Positions 9,821 to 18,556 of a stretch of 64,000 nt of DNA are shown here, one piece after another; within the stretch, counting starts at the first letter, position 1, and every line of letters begins with the position of its first letter. The notes beneath the pieces are model-generated. The model searched no databases and was not told the DNA's origin. It was given only the letters and a program-made list of their open reading frames with translations. A program made the translations under genes and the position numbers. The stretch comes from Paenibacillus eucommiae (GTDB lineage: Bacteria; Bacillota; Bacilli; Paenibacillales; NBRC-103111): contig NZ_JAGGLB010000004.1 in NCBI RefSeq assembly GCF_017874215.1, positions 310,001 through 374,000 on the forward strand. Reading direction: 5' to 3'.

Positions 9821-11497
9821 TCAGTCCTTATATTGACGATCGTACGCGGTCTGTACAGTCTTGATGTAATTCTCCAGACCAAATTTATTCAAGTCCTTTA
9901 AGTAGGCGTCCCAATTTTTTTCAATATCTTTTTCACCTGTAACGAATTTAAAAATGTTTTCCTCTACATAGCGGTTAATCTGATTCTTGATCTCACTCAT
10001 GGACTGGGCTTCCTCTTCCGTGTAATACACCGAAGGAACCACAACATCTACCTGGTATGGCATGTAGTTGTTCACTGAGGCACTATAAAGAATGCTCTCT
10101 TGGTTAAATATGCCCGGCTGCACAGCCAGATTGGCTTTATTTCTAGCCGGCTCATAGAGTCTGCTTGCAACTCCCCATGATTCATTGCCCAAGCTGCCGT
10201 GGGAGGTTAATTCTATCCAGACGGCGGGCTTCCCATCAAGACCAATATCTCCACTACCCGCCTTTTTCCAGCCCTTTCCTTCAGGACCAACGAAAAATTC
10301 TCTCCACTCTTCATCCTCCGTAAAATCAGTCAGGAAAGAGTCGCCCATGCGAAAAGCAGCTTCTGGATTTTTGGCTGATTTGCTAATCACCAGGGCTGGA
10401 AATGCACCCGGCTTAATGTAAGGTGTCTTCCTTTCCCCCTTGCTGTCCTTCAGTGGCGGAAGAGCTGCAAACTCTTCACGTGCTCCCGGATTGGCGATAT
10501 CGACCCCATTACTCAGCGCACCGGCTGCAAAGGCACCTACACGATTGCCATCCGGCCCGCCTGTCAGAGCAGGAGCCTGATTCGATTTCAGCACGAAAGC
10601 CTCTTTATCCAGCAAGCCATCCATGTACAGCTTCTTTAAATATCCGAGCCCATCTCTCCAGCCTTCCTGAGCATACGAGGCCTTAACCTCGCCTTGATCC
10701 AAATACAACCAATCATATCCCTTGCCCGTGCTTATCACAAAAGGATTCATCAGAAAACCAGTCAAATCATTCATCCAGCCATCGCTCATAGAAATCAGAG
10801 GAAGCTCATCCTGTTTGCCATTTTCATTCATATCGTTTTCTTTAAATGCTTTTAACACTTCATACAGCTCGTCTGGCGTTTCAGGCAGCTTTTTGCCCAG
10901 CTTGTCAAGCCACTTCTGATTGATCCAGAATTTTTGACTGTTCATACAGTGCTGGCATTCGTTCAAGCCAGGGATCGCGTAAATATTTCCGTCTGGTGCC
11001 GTCACTCCTTTCAACAAATCGGGGTATTTGATCATCAATTTTTTGATGTTAACACCATACTTGTCGATATAATCATTGAGAGCGAGGAAAGTGCCCTGCT
11101 GACCATAGGTCGATATCTGATCTACACCCAATCCATGCAGGAATACATCAGGCAAATCCGTATTGCTTGCCAGCATCAAATTCACCTTTTGTTGATATTC
11201 CGTTGGATCTTCCGGACCGATATTGAATTCAAAATTTAAATTCGTCTTTTTTTCCAGCCATTTCGTCGCATCATTCGTATTCATGTCAATAATGCCAGCA
11301 ATGGATCCTTTTGATATAGCGATAGTAATGGGTGGCTCCGGCTTTTTCACGATAGGATACTGCCCCGGCTCCGTCATATTGGACTCAGCATTCCCTGCCG
11401 GCTTAACCTCCGTACTTGCCTCCTTCTTTTGGCAGCCGATCACTGTCAAGATTAGTGTTAAAACTGCAACCATATAAAGCCAATTCCTTTTTTTCAT
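9821..11497 (-). CDS. Extracellular solute-binding lipoprotein (LplA/YtcQ type)
   Basis: A 558-residue substrate-binding protein of a carbohydrate ABC importer. It has a lysine-rich start, a hydrophobic segment and a lipobox ending Val-Ile-Gly-Cys (Cys22), so the mature protein is a lipoprotein. The length (about 560, larger than typical 430-residue sugar binders) and the PDVFLHG and DELYEVLKAFKENDMNENGK-type segments fit the long LplA family common in Paenibacillus. It follows two permease genes by 63 bp and precedes the SLH enzyme by 47 bp. No ATPase gene is present locally; importers of this class commonly share a housekeeping MsmX-type ATPase (known for the family, not shown here). Confidence 0.9.
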   Translation of the reverse strand: MKKRNWLYMVAVLTLILTVIGCQKKEASTEVKPAGNAESNMTEPGQYPIVKKPEPPITIAISKGSIAGIIDMNTNDATKWLEKKTNLNFEFNIGPEDPTEYQQKVNLMLASNTDLPDVFLHGLGVDQISTYGQQGTFLALNDYIDKYGVNIKKLMIKYPDLLKGVTAPDGNIYAIPGLNECQHCMNSQKFWINQKWLDKLGKKLPETPDELYEVLKAFKENDMNENGKQDELPLISMSDGWMNDLTGFLMNPFVISTGKGYDWLYLDQGEVKASYAQEGWRDGLGYLKKLYMDGLLDKEAFVLKSNQAPALTGGPDGNRVGAFAAGALSNGVDIANPGAREEFAALPPLKDSKGERKTPYIKPGAFPALVISKSAKNPEAAFRMGDSFLTDFTEDEEWREFFVGPEGKGWKKAGSGDIGLDGKPAVWIELTSHGSLGNESWGVASRLYEPARNKANLAVQPGIFNQESILYSASVNNYMPYQVDVVVPSVYYTEEEAQSMSEIKNQINRYVEENIFKFVTGEKDIEKNWDAYLKDLNKFGLENYIKTVQTAYDRQYKD

Positions 11498-11560
11498 TAT
11501 ATCCTCCCTTGAAATTGTATATTTACACCCGTTTTAACGGGAATAAATCTGTACAGATAG

Positions 11561-12466
11561 CTAACCCTTAATAGCTCCGATCATAATGCCTTTTACAAAA
11601 TACTTTTGGATAAACGGGTAAACGACAAGCAGCGGAATACTAGCCACAATAATTAACGAATATTTCAACAGTTCACTTATACCTTGCTTGGCAACCATCT
11701 GGTCGATGTTCACCGTATTCATCATGGCTGCATCAAAGTTGTTGGAAACCAGTATTTGCCTAAGTACAATTTGAAGCGGCTGCAAGCCTTCTTTGCTCAA
11801 ATAAAGAAGCGCATCAAAAAATGCATTCCACTGCGCAACAGCATAAAACAATGTCATCACAGCCAAAATCGGCTTGGATAGCGGCAAAAGGATGGAACCC
11901 AAATACCGGAAATCACTGCACCCATCCATTTGACTGGCTTCCAGCAGCTCCGAGGGAGTTCCCTGAAAAAAAGAACGGGTAATAATAATGTTAAAAACAG
12001 ATAAAGCGGACGGAATCAGCATCGCCCAGCGGGTGTCCAGCATGCCCAGCTCCTTCACCAAAATATAGGTGGGAATCAGACCGCCACTGAAAAACATCGT
12101 AAAGGCAAACAGCAGCATGATTACATTTCTTGGTTTAAAATCGCTCCTGGAGAGCGGATAGGCGGCCAGGACCGTCAAAGTCACGCTGATCAGCGTTCCG
12201 AAAATCGTATAAAAGATCGTATTGGCATATCCGGTCATAATGCTCTTGTTGGAAAACACAGCTTTGTAGCCTTCAAAAGATACATCTACCGGATAGAGCC
12301 ATACTTTCCCGGTAATATTAGCATTAGGCGAGCTGAATGAAGAGCTCACAACAAAAATAAGCGGATACAGCACAACCAGCATAATAATCCCCAGCAAACA
12401 ATTGTTCAAAAAAAGAAACATTTTATCATTTGGAGATATTGGAATAGTCGAAGCTTTCAAGTCCAT
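11561..12466 (-). CDS. Carbohydrate ABC transporter permease (YtcP/LplC type)
   Basis: A 301-residue integral membrane permease with six predicted transmembrane segments. The EAA-type loop contacting the ATPase is seen as EASQMDGCSDFRYLGSILLP (about residues 195-214). It ends in the GIMIGAIKG C-terminus typical of this subfamily. It forms the membrane heterodimer with the product of 12515-13471, and the two genes are 48 bp apart. Substrate is probably an oligosaccharide released by the neighbouring enzymes (inferred from context). Confidence 0.9.
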   Translation of the reverse strand: MDLKASTIPISPNDKMFLFLNNCLLGIIMLVVLYPLIFVVSSSFSSPNANITGKVWLYPVDVSFEGYKAVFSNKSIMTGYANTIFYTIFGTLISVTLTVLAAYPLSRSDFKPRNVIMLLFAFTMFFSGGLIPTYILVKELGMLDTRWAMLIPSALSVFNIIITRSFFQGTPSELLEASQMDGCSDFRYLGSILLPLSKPILAVMTLFYAVAQWNAFFDALLYLSKEGLQPLQIVLRQILVSNNFDAAMMNTVNIDQMVAKQGISELLKYSLIIVASIPLLVVYPFIQKYFVKGIMIGAIKG

Positions 12467-12514
12467 CCTCCTTTGGGAGTTAATTCGATTACCAGCTTGA
12501 TTTACCAGCTCGAT

Positions 12515-13471
12515 TTACCAGATACCAGATTTACCAAACCTCTTGGCAATACTGTTCACAATGCAAAGCACCAGAAAATTAGCTAGTGAGTTAAAAAATC
12601 CGATTGCTGTAGAGTAAGAGTAATTAGGTAAGCTGCTGGCAAAGCTAAGCTTATATAAATAAGTAGAAATGACTTCTGACGATCCCAAATTCATCGTATT
12701 TTGCATCAGATACACTTTTTCGAATCCGACGCTCAAGAGATAGCCCGTGTTTAGGATCAAAAGGATGATCGCCGTTGGCATAATTGCCGGTATATCCACA
12801 TGCAGCATTCTCTTAAACCGGCTTGCCCCATCTACGATCGCCGCTTCATGCTGCTGCGGATCAACCGTAGCCAATGCAGACAGGTAGATGATCGAGCTCC
12901 AGCCCATGTGCTGCCATATATCGGACCATACATACAGACTTGTGAACCAATTCTCTGAACCCATGAACAGAAACGGCTCACCGCCAAAAAACACAATGAT
13001 CCGGTTCACAATTCCGTATTTTGGCGACAAAAACTGATAGAGCATCCCTACCATAACGACAACCGAGATAAAATGAGGAGCATAAGTAACGATTTGCACT
13101 ACCTTTTTAAATCTCGTTCGCGTGCTGTTATTCAGCAGGAGGGCAAGAATAATCGGAATTGGAAACCCTACGATGAGCCCATATAGCGTTAAAATCAGTG
13201 TATTTTTAATCACAATCCAAAAAAATGGAGAATTAAAAAACTGCTCAAAGTGCTTGAGACCCACCCATGGGCTTCCCGATATTCCTTTTGTCGCAATGAA
13301 ATTTTTAAAAGCGATCTGTAAACCGTACATAGGGAAATATTGAAATACAATGATGTAGGTTAATGGCAGTAAAATCAGTAAATACAATTGATATTTCGAT
13401 ATGACATCTTGTTTGACCCTTGAAAAAACCAATGCTGCCCCCTGCGGTTTTTTACTGAGCTGCGGCTGCAT
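12515..13471 (-). CDS. Carbohydrate ABC transporter permease (LplB type)
   Basis: A 318-residue permease with a cytoplasmic N-terminus, six transmembrane segments and the EAA loop EAAIVDGASRFKRMLHVDIP (about 220-239). Opening motifs (LLILLPLTYIIVFQYFPMYG) are those of LplB proteins. It is the first gene of the transporter block. A cre-like site lies 75 bp upstream, and a strong hairpin separates this block from the two enzyme genes before it, so its level may be set separately from theirs. Confidence 0.9.
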   Translation of the reverse strand: MQPQLSKKPQGAALVFSRVKQDVISKYQLYLLILLPLTYIIVFQYFPMYGLQIAFKNFIATKGISGSPWVGLKHFEQFFNSPFFWIVIKNTLILTLYGLIVGFPIPIILALLLNNSTRTRFKKVVQIVTYAPHFISVVVMVGMLYQFLSPKYGIVNRIIVFFGGEPFLFMGSENWFTSLYVWSDIWQHMGWSSIIYLSALATVDPQQHEAAIVDGASRFKRMLHVDIPAIMPTAIILLILNTGYLLSVGFEKVYLMQNTMNLGSSEVISTYLYKLSFASSLPNYSYSTAIGFFNSLANFLVLCIVNSIAKRFGKSGIW

Positions 13472-13545
13472 ACAAATCCTCCTTTCCAGCAGTACTAGGC
13501 TGTATGTATCCTTAGGATATAAAAGTCATCATTATTTACATTTAC

Positions 13546-13559
13546 TGTAAACGCTTTCC
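13546..13559 (-). promoter_or_regulatory. cre-like CcpA site
   Basis: TGTAAACGCTTTCC matches the catabolite-responsive consensus TGWNANCGNTNWCA at all but the last position. It lies between the enzyme genes and the permease genes, a sensible place for glucose repression of sugar uptake. Confidence 0.45.
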
Positions 13560-13646
13560 CTCAGTGATAAAAAAAATTCGTTATCGGAAAACGAACCAAT
13601 TAATCGGAAATGTAACTCTCTAACTTCTACATGCCCGTACTTCTTT

Positions 13647-13682
13647 GCCGCCTTTCCTGCAACATGCAAAAGGAAAAGCGGC
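13647..13682 (-). terminator. Strong intercistronic hairpin, possible attenuator
   Basis: An 11-bp GC-rich stem (GCCGCTTTTCC / GGAAAGGCGGC on the minus strand, one G-U) lies 40 bases after the stop at 13722. There is no U-tract, so it may mark an mRNA end or processing site rather than a complete terminator. Confidence 0.5.
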
Positions 13683-13721
13683 TATATTCCATTAAATTAC
13701 ATTTATCAAGCCTAGTTTAGC

Positions 13722-15167
13722 TTAGTTTAGTTGCCACATCGAGTTAATAGCATGAAGAGTATGTTCAACCAGCAGCTTCCCGCCTTCATCACCCACATCT
13801 CCACTTAGCATCTGGGTTCCATAGCCTCCGTGCTTGATCGCACTTGCAGATGGCAGGTAACCTCTATAGCCGCTTGTCAGCTGCGAAATAAAGGTTTGCT
13901 TCGCGGCGCTTCTTGCCTTGATTTGCAGACCATATTCCGTAAACAGCTCAAAAGGATTCGTCACGACGACCGCATCCCCGATACGAAGAACATGCAGCTC
14001 CATCTGGTAAAAAGGATCCTGTTCCAACTTGATCATCTGGTTTTGTATCGCCCACGCGTTATACACCTCAAAGATACGCATGCCAAGGGAATCTCCGAAG
14101 GCAATAGGATCCTGCTGCTGCTCATACTCATCCTTGAACTCTCGCCATACGCTGCGCGCTTGGTCAGCCTCTGCTTTCCCTACTCTTCGCAGTGGCAAGG
14201 CAATCGTCCTTACTTGATGTTTGAAAATGGGATGTGTATCCAGATCTTGGCCCGTAGATTCGAGCCCTTCCTCCATTGTTCTTACCAGTACCTTCGCGGC
14301 TGCCCGAAGTTCTTCATCGCCTTCCAGCTTTACACGACCCCGGTTGCGCATCAGATCGCGCGGCGCCTGGTCACCAGCAGCCCCGATCAACCCCAGAACG
14401 CGAACATTTGATCCCCATTTTTGACCAACCATATCTCTCACTTCTGCGAAATAATCCGCAGAAATAAAGGATTCATGCTCAATTATTTGTGCAGGACAAG
14501 CCAAATTTAACATCACGCCCGTTAACGCTCGGTTTGCGTCCCAGGTAAACATCATCTCTACCCTATGGTCCTCAGGTCCTGAGAAGCCTTGAAAGCTAAC
14601 CGACCTCACGTCCCCATACATAACCACTGACTCATCATCAAACTTTACCATACGGTTGTGCCCTAGAGCAGCGTAGCCTTCAGCCCAGCTTAGAGCTCCC
14701 GGCTGCCGTCCTAGCCAAGCTTCCTGAACAGCCTCAGCAATTTGTTCAATTATAAACTCCGAGTACTCGCCCGAAGACATGATATGCGGATAATTTTTGT
14801 GAGCCGTTAAATACGGTCTAATTCTCTTTTCATTAAAACCATTTAATCCTGGCGCAGTATGCGTATGCGTAGCGTTAAGGATTACAAGCTCCGGGTCAAG
14901 ACCCGAAACCGCATTCCTTACCTTTTCACGAACACCAACTTGAATCTCATTTTCGATGCCTATCAGGTCACAGCTGACCCAAACTACGTGATCGCCCTGC
15001 TTTCCATCTGCACTCCCACCTTCTATCGCCATCGCTGTTACCAGCACAGGATCGCGCACTTGATCAGCAACCCTGTCATGGAATTGTCCCGCCAGCAGTA
15101 CCGGCTTAGTCGGCGTAATGCTTCTCTGACCCCAACCGATTTTGATCGTATCCATCCTCGTGTCCAT
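13722..15167 (-). CDS. Neutral/alkaline ceramidase-fold hydrolase
   Basis: A 481-residue protein resembling the N-terminal catalytic domain of neutral ceramidases: GWGQRSITPTKPV near the start, the metal-binding motif ATHTHTAPG (His101, His103), and a later HNRMVKFDDE segment. No signal peptide is visible, so it is probably cytoplasmic and unlikely to act on membrane ceramide. Family members in glycan-use operons are often of unknown function and may hydrolyse an amide or ester on a sugar. It lies 36 bp after the GH5-like gene with AAGGAAGG upstream of the ATG. A hydrolase role is well supported, the substrate is not. Confidence 0.75.
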   Translation of the reverse strand: MDTRMDTIKIGWGQRSITPTKPVLLAGQFHDRVADQVRDPVLVTAMAIEGGSADGKQGDHVVWVSCDLIGIENEIQVGVREKVRNAVSGLDPELVILNATHTHTAPGLNGFNEKRIRPYLTAHKNYPHIMSSGEYSEFIIEQIAEAVQEAWLGRQPGALSWAEGYAALGHNRMVKFDDESVVMYGDVRSVSFQGFSGPEDHRVEMMFTWDANRALTGVMLNLACPAQIIEHESFISADYFAEVRDMVGQKWGSNVRVLGLIGAAGDQAPRDLMRNRGRVKLEGDEELRAAAKVLVRTMEEGLESTGQDLDTHPIFKHQVRTIALPLRRVGKAEADQARSVWREFKDEYEQQQDPIAFGDSLGMRIFEVYNAWAIQNQMIKLEQDPFYQMELHVLRIGDAVVVTNPFELFTEYGLQIKARSAAKQTFISQLTSGYRGYLPSASAIKHGGYGTQMLSGDVGDEGGKLLVEHTLHAINSMWQLN

Positions 15168-15203
15168 CTATCGCGGCCTTCCTTTCGAATGATTGTTTTT
15201 GAA

Positions 15204-17213
15204 CTATTGCTTTTGGATCAAATAATACATCGACGAGTGCGTTCCACCTATTTCAAAAGAAAGGACGCCATCCTTCCACGCTGAAGGTACTTCTCCTGTA
15301 AAAAATCCTTCCGGATTGACAGCCCATACACGCATGACCTGCTGATCTGTATGCAAACGAATCCGCGCCTGAGTAACTTCGATTACTACTGGCGGATGAC
15401 CTGGCTGCAGTTCTACAGTGTGGTCCTCATTGTACTGGGCATCCATATTGTCCGCGCGGCCAACTGCAGTCAACAGCATGTTGCCGGAAGCCTGAAGCGG
15501 CTCATCGGTCAGCGAGCTGATCGCAATCGTAGCAAAGTCTGTTTCCGCCTCTATAACCAAACCGTCCAGTTCAATAGCTCCAGCCTCTCCAATAAAGCCG
15601 TAAGTTACCTTCGTCCGCGGGGAATCAATCCATCCATAACGCTTATCCCAGCTCCGGTACATCTCGCCGGTTTCTGATAAGACTTCGCCTTTGCTTTCAT
15701 CAACAAGCGTATCTTCAGGAGATAATACGATCTCCGTTAAATGCTCATCTAGGCTCGTGTATCCAGGAGGCTCAATGACATATTTATGACTTTCCGCCAA
15801 CAAATCAGTGGCAGGCATACGACATTTGAAAAATCCAATCGTTTCATCCGGCTCTGTGCAGTTCAAATCGGGAAGCTTGATCTTGACAGTCTTCTCCCCT
15901 TGCCTTACATCTCCCCGGCGCAGTATCAGCGCAGCATGATAAAAAAGCCCGAATTTCGCAGGATCATTGAAGGAGTCGAAAATCCCCCGGTAAGTGATGC
16001 CATTCAGCGCAATGTTTCTACCCAGCCTCTCAGCGTTAGGAGTCGTTGTGTACCTGTATGTATGAATCGCAAAGCCTGCCCATCCCTGCAAAGCACCCGC
16101 CGCGGCAAGCAGCAGGGAGGATTCTGCCCTCCATTCATTTGGCCATGGACTATCCCATTCCGACACGAACATCGGTTTATCCGGCAGCTTCATAAAGCCC
16201 GTCATCGGAAGCATACTCCTCCTGAGACTAGTCATAGAGCTGTTGTTGATCGAGCTCTGATCCCCCATCCACCAATAGCCATGGTTATCCGTATAATCCG
16301 TCGGCGACTGACTTTGCAAAAGAGCAGCATTAATCGGCCAATTCGTTCCGGCAATCGGGATCCGCACCCCTATGGACCGCAAATGCGCCATCATTTCCTT
16401 GTAATAATTCGTGTGCACCTCACACAGAAAAGCGATCATCTTCTCATCAGGCTCCAACCCGAAATTAACCGGCTCTCCAGGCACTTCGACTTGGTTCCTC
16501 TCCGCCCACTCGCGATACAGCGCTTCCAGCTCACTGCGATAGGGCTCCAGAACGACTGGCTTTTGAGCGTATAAAAACAAATCATTTTCATTCGCCAGTC
16601 CCGTCATAGCAATAGCAGGATCGTCTTTGTAACATAGCTTCGTATAGGGATTAAAATGAGTAAATAATTGCTCGTTGAACCGTTTCTGCAAGTCTATTAA
16701 TTTGCGGCTGAAATTGCTGTACGGCTTGGCGCCTTCTCCCAATAATTCAGGATGCTCCACACCATCCTCGGACTTGAATTTACGATAGGTCAACAAATCC
16801 AGAGACATGTAAATGCCTTCTTCTTTCAAGCAATGGATCAAGTAATCAAGCCGGTCCATACTATCCGGATCAAACTCCAGCGTATGACACTTATTCTCAC
16901 CTTTCGAAAATTGAAAAATATTAGGCGTAGACCATTCAGCATCCATTTGATGAAAGCGTACAATATTTACGCCAAATTTAGCGAGGCGCTTCGCAACCTT
17001 CTCACTATGCTCATGCGAGGGAAAATTCGCCCCACTGTTGAAATTGGTCCCCCAGAACCGCCCTTCTGTCCCATCCTCAAATACAAAACGCTCGCCTTCC
17101 GCTCTCATAAATCCACGTTTGCCCGCAGGTTTTTCATCCTTAAACACAAAGGACAGGTCGATTGCCGCATCATCCCAAAAAAACGGATAAGGCATCATTT
17201 TCGTCGTATTCAT
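15204..17213 (-). CDS. Glycoside hydrolase, GH5-like (beta/alpha)8 family
   Basis: A 669-residue cytoplasmic protein (no signal peptide). It opens with a small beta domain (about 1-60, RFWGTNFNSG), then a TIM barrel with GVNIVRFHQMD, the acid/base motif GLANEND (Glu209) and the nucleophile motif MFVSEWDSPWP (Glu352). A C-terminal beta-sandwich follows (about 480-669). The layout is that of clan GH-A retaining enzymes near cellulases and beta-galactosidases. ATG 17213 has AAAGGAGA nine bases upstream. It is first after the promoter at 17357-17385, so it leads the putative DeoR-controlled operon and probably cleaves imported oligosaccharides. Confidence 0.82.
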   Translation of the reverse strand: MNTTKMMPYPFFWDDAAIDLSFVFKDEKPAGKRGFMRAEGERFVFEDGTEGRFWGTNFNSGANFPSHEHSEKVAKRLAKFGVNIVRFHQMDAEWSTPNIFQFSKGENKCHTLEFDPDSMDRLDYLIHCLKEEGIYMSLDLLTYRKFKSEDGVEHPELLGEGAKPYSNFSRKLIDLQKRFNEQLFTHFNPYTKLCYKDDPAIAMTGLANENDLFLYAQKPVVLEPYRSELEALYREWAERNQVEVPGEPVNFGLEPDEKMIAFLCEVHTNYYKEMMAHLRSIGVRIPIAGTNWPINAALLQSQSPTDYTDNHGYWWMGDQSSINNSSMTSLRRSMLPMTGFMKLPDKPMFVSEWDSPWPNEWRAESSLLLAAAGALQGWAGFAIHTYRYTTTPNAERLGRNIALNGITYRGIFDSFNDPAKFGLFYHAALILRRGDVRQGEKTVKIKLPDLNCTEPDETIGFFKCRMPATDLLAESHKYVIEPPGYTSLDEHLTEIVLSPEDTLVDESKGEVLSETGEMYRSWDKRYGWIDSPRTKVTYGFIGEAGAIELDGLVIEAETDFATIAISSLTDEPLQASGNMLLTAVGRADNMDAQYNEDHTVELQPGHPPVVIEVTQARIRLHTDQQVMRVWAVNPEGFFTGEVPSAWKDGVLSFEIGGTHSSMYYLIQKQ

Positions 17214-17329
17214 TTACATGTCTCCTTTCAAATGACCGTACTTTTGATCCTGCTTTTGATTCTACTTTTAACATAGCCAAAAGCTTCTGCATTACCAATA
17301 AATTACAAATAATTATAGTTTATATTCGT

Positions 17330-17385
17330 TTGTATTTCGTTTAACTTACGTATCATACTCTATATCATTTTCATTTACTTGTCAA
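17330..17385 (-). promoter_or_regulatory. Promoter and putative DeoR operator of the glycosidase operon
   Basis: -35 TTGACA (17380-17385) and -10 TAGAGT (17357-17362) are separated by exactly 17 bp, followed by ACGTAAGT and AAACGAAAT (17332-17352). Hexamers, the ATATAGAGT context and the downstream elements match 3424-3481 while the rest diverges, so the shared bases are likely functional. Confidence 0.75.
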
Positions 17386-17526
17386 AACATTTTTTATCGC
17401 TTATTTTGTTGTTTGAGCTCCCTTTTTCTTTGAGGATAACGCCTTGTGGCGTCCTTTGAAGTACGTGTTCGTGATGTGGGTGGGGTGCGTTAAGGAGGAA
17501 TGGGATGTGGGCAGGGATGTTGGTCC

Positions 17527-17753
17527 ATGTTGTCAGGTTAAGCTGGCCAAATATGTACGGTTTTTCACCTACATTTAACCGCTTCGGCCCCTCGTAGGCA
17601 CATTGTGGTCGATTTTTCTCCTACATTTGGCCGCTTCGGCTCCGAGTAAGCACATTGTGGTTGGTTTTTCGCCTACATTCGGCCGCTTCGGATTGGGCGT
17701 GCCTTCTAATCGGGGAAAGCTAAATCTCAACTTGCATGTTAACCTGACAACAT
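17527..17753. repeat. 227-bp element bounded by 15-bp inverted repeats with 52-bp tandem units
   Basis: ATGTTGTCAGGTTAA (17527-17541) is exactly inverted at 17739-17753. Inside are about 2.6 copies of a 52-bp unit (starts 17561, 17613, 17665) containing CCTACATTTGGCCGCTTCGG. It resembles a non-autonomous, MITE-like element but no target duplication is evident. Confidence 0.6.
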
Positions 17754-17777
17754 TGGGGATGAGGGCCCCAGCCGCTG

Positions 17778-17832
17778 TTAAAGATTTGTTCCCTTGAGTG
17801 GTATGGATATGGAGGTAGGAACAAATCTTTAA
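17778..17832. repeat. Perfect 15-bp inverted repeat
   Basis: TTAAAGATTTGTTCC (17778-17792) and its exact complement (17818-17832) enclose a 25-base loop. It lies next to the 52-bp repeat element. It might be a terminator-like structure or an element end. Confidence 0.55.
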
Positions 17833-18143
17833 AGGTAGGTGCTAACGCTCTTCCCGCCCACATTCGTTCCCTTTCTTTAGCTACAATCACACGAATCACA
17901 CGAACACCAAGCTCAAACGGACAGCCAGCAAGGTTTTTTCTTTGGATTGAAGAGATTTTCCCCGCGGGCCAAGCCGCTGGGACTGAAGAACGCGCGCAAC
18001 TGAGAAGAACCTGCTACTTCAACGATGAAAAACATCGTCAAGCACACGCTCATTTCGGCGGAGGGCGGGCTGCTTCGGGATATGCCATTCCCTTGGGGAG
18101 GGAAGGAATAGGGTTCAGACGATGACGGAGCCAAACCAGAGCA

Positions 18144-18329
18144 GCTTACGGACATGAGATGCGCTATTTGTGATATTTGAGGTCCTTTGGGGACCGCTAC
18201 GGACATCAGATCCCTTATTTGCTTGGCTAGGGGGGGGGGCTCCTTTTGATCCAAATAGCGGATCTGAGGTCCGTAAGCTTCTCTAAATAGGGGGTTTTGC
18301 CACAAATAACGGCTCTCATGTCCGTAACG
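18144..18329. repeat. Array of four 26-27-bp units, two direct and two inverted
   Basis: Units of the form CTTACGGACATSAGATSCGCTATTTG lie at 18144-18170 and 18196-18221 (forward) and at 18252-18278 and 18303-18329 (reverse). The forward and reverse pairs can fold into a large cruciform. A small GGTCC/GGGACC hairpin and a run of ten G (18230-18239) lie between them. Confidence 0.6.
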
Positions 18330-18503
18330 ATTAGCTTTCCCACTTCACCTCTACTTTGACACTACTTCGACATTGCTTCGACATTGCTTCAACACTACTT
18401 TACGCCCATACTTCGAGTTTCTTCCAAAAACTCATTTAAAAGGTACCCTTGTTCTCACACTTCATCGCTTTAAATCAACAACACAACCTAATAGGATCAA
18501 ACA

Positions 18504-18532
18504 AAAAGAAAAAAACACCTCTATAAGAGGTG
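18504..18532 (-). terminator. Rho-independent terminator after 18557-18949
   Basis: The stem CACCTCT / AGAGGTG with a three-base loop is followed on the minus strand by seven T, 25 bases after the stop codon at 18557. It ends the small-protein cluster. Confidence 0.85.
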
Positions 18533-18556
18533 CTTCATGCTTCAAGACTTCACTAG

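Larger units (their letters stand above)
17430..18060. repeat. Intergenic dispersed repeat, copy B
   Basis: Blocks at 17437-17480 and 17900-18058 match copy A (1140-1610) in the same order. They include CTCAAACGGACAGCCAGCA, a CCCCGCG segment, CTGCTACTT and one hairpin unit (CAACGATGAAAAACATCGT, 18020-18038) ended by ACACGCTCATT. Between the blocks lies an inserted segment with its own repeats (17527-17832). No convincing gene lies between 17386 and 18556. Confidence 0.65.

Noticed and set aside
17913..18305. 130-codon minus-strand frame
   Set aside because: It is composed of intergenic repeat units, has no ribosome site, and its composition is unlike the neighbours.
17527..18329. CRISPR array
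   Set aside because: Repeats are few, of mixed orientation or directly abutting, without unique spacers of constant length, and no cas genes are near.
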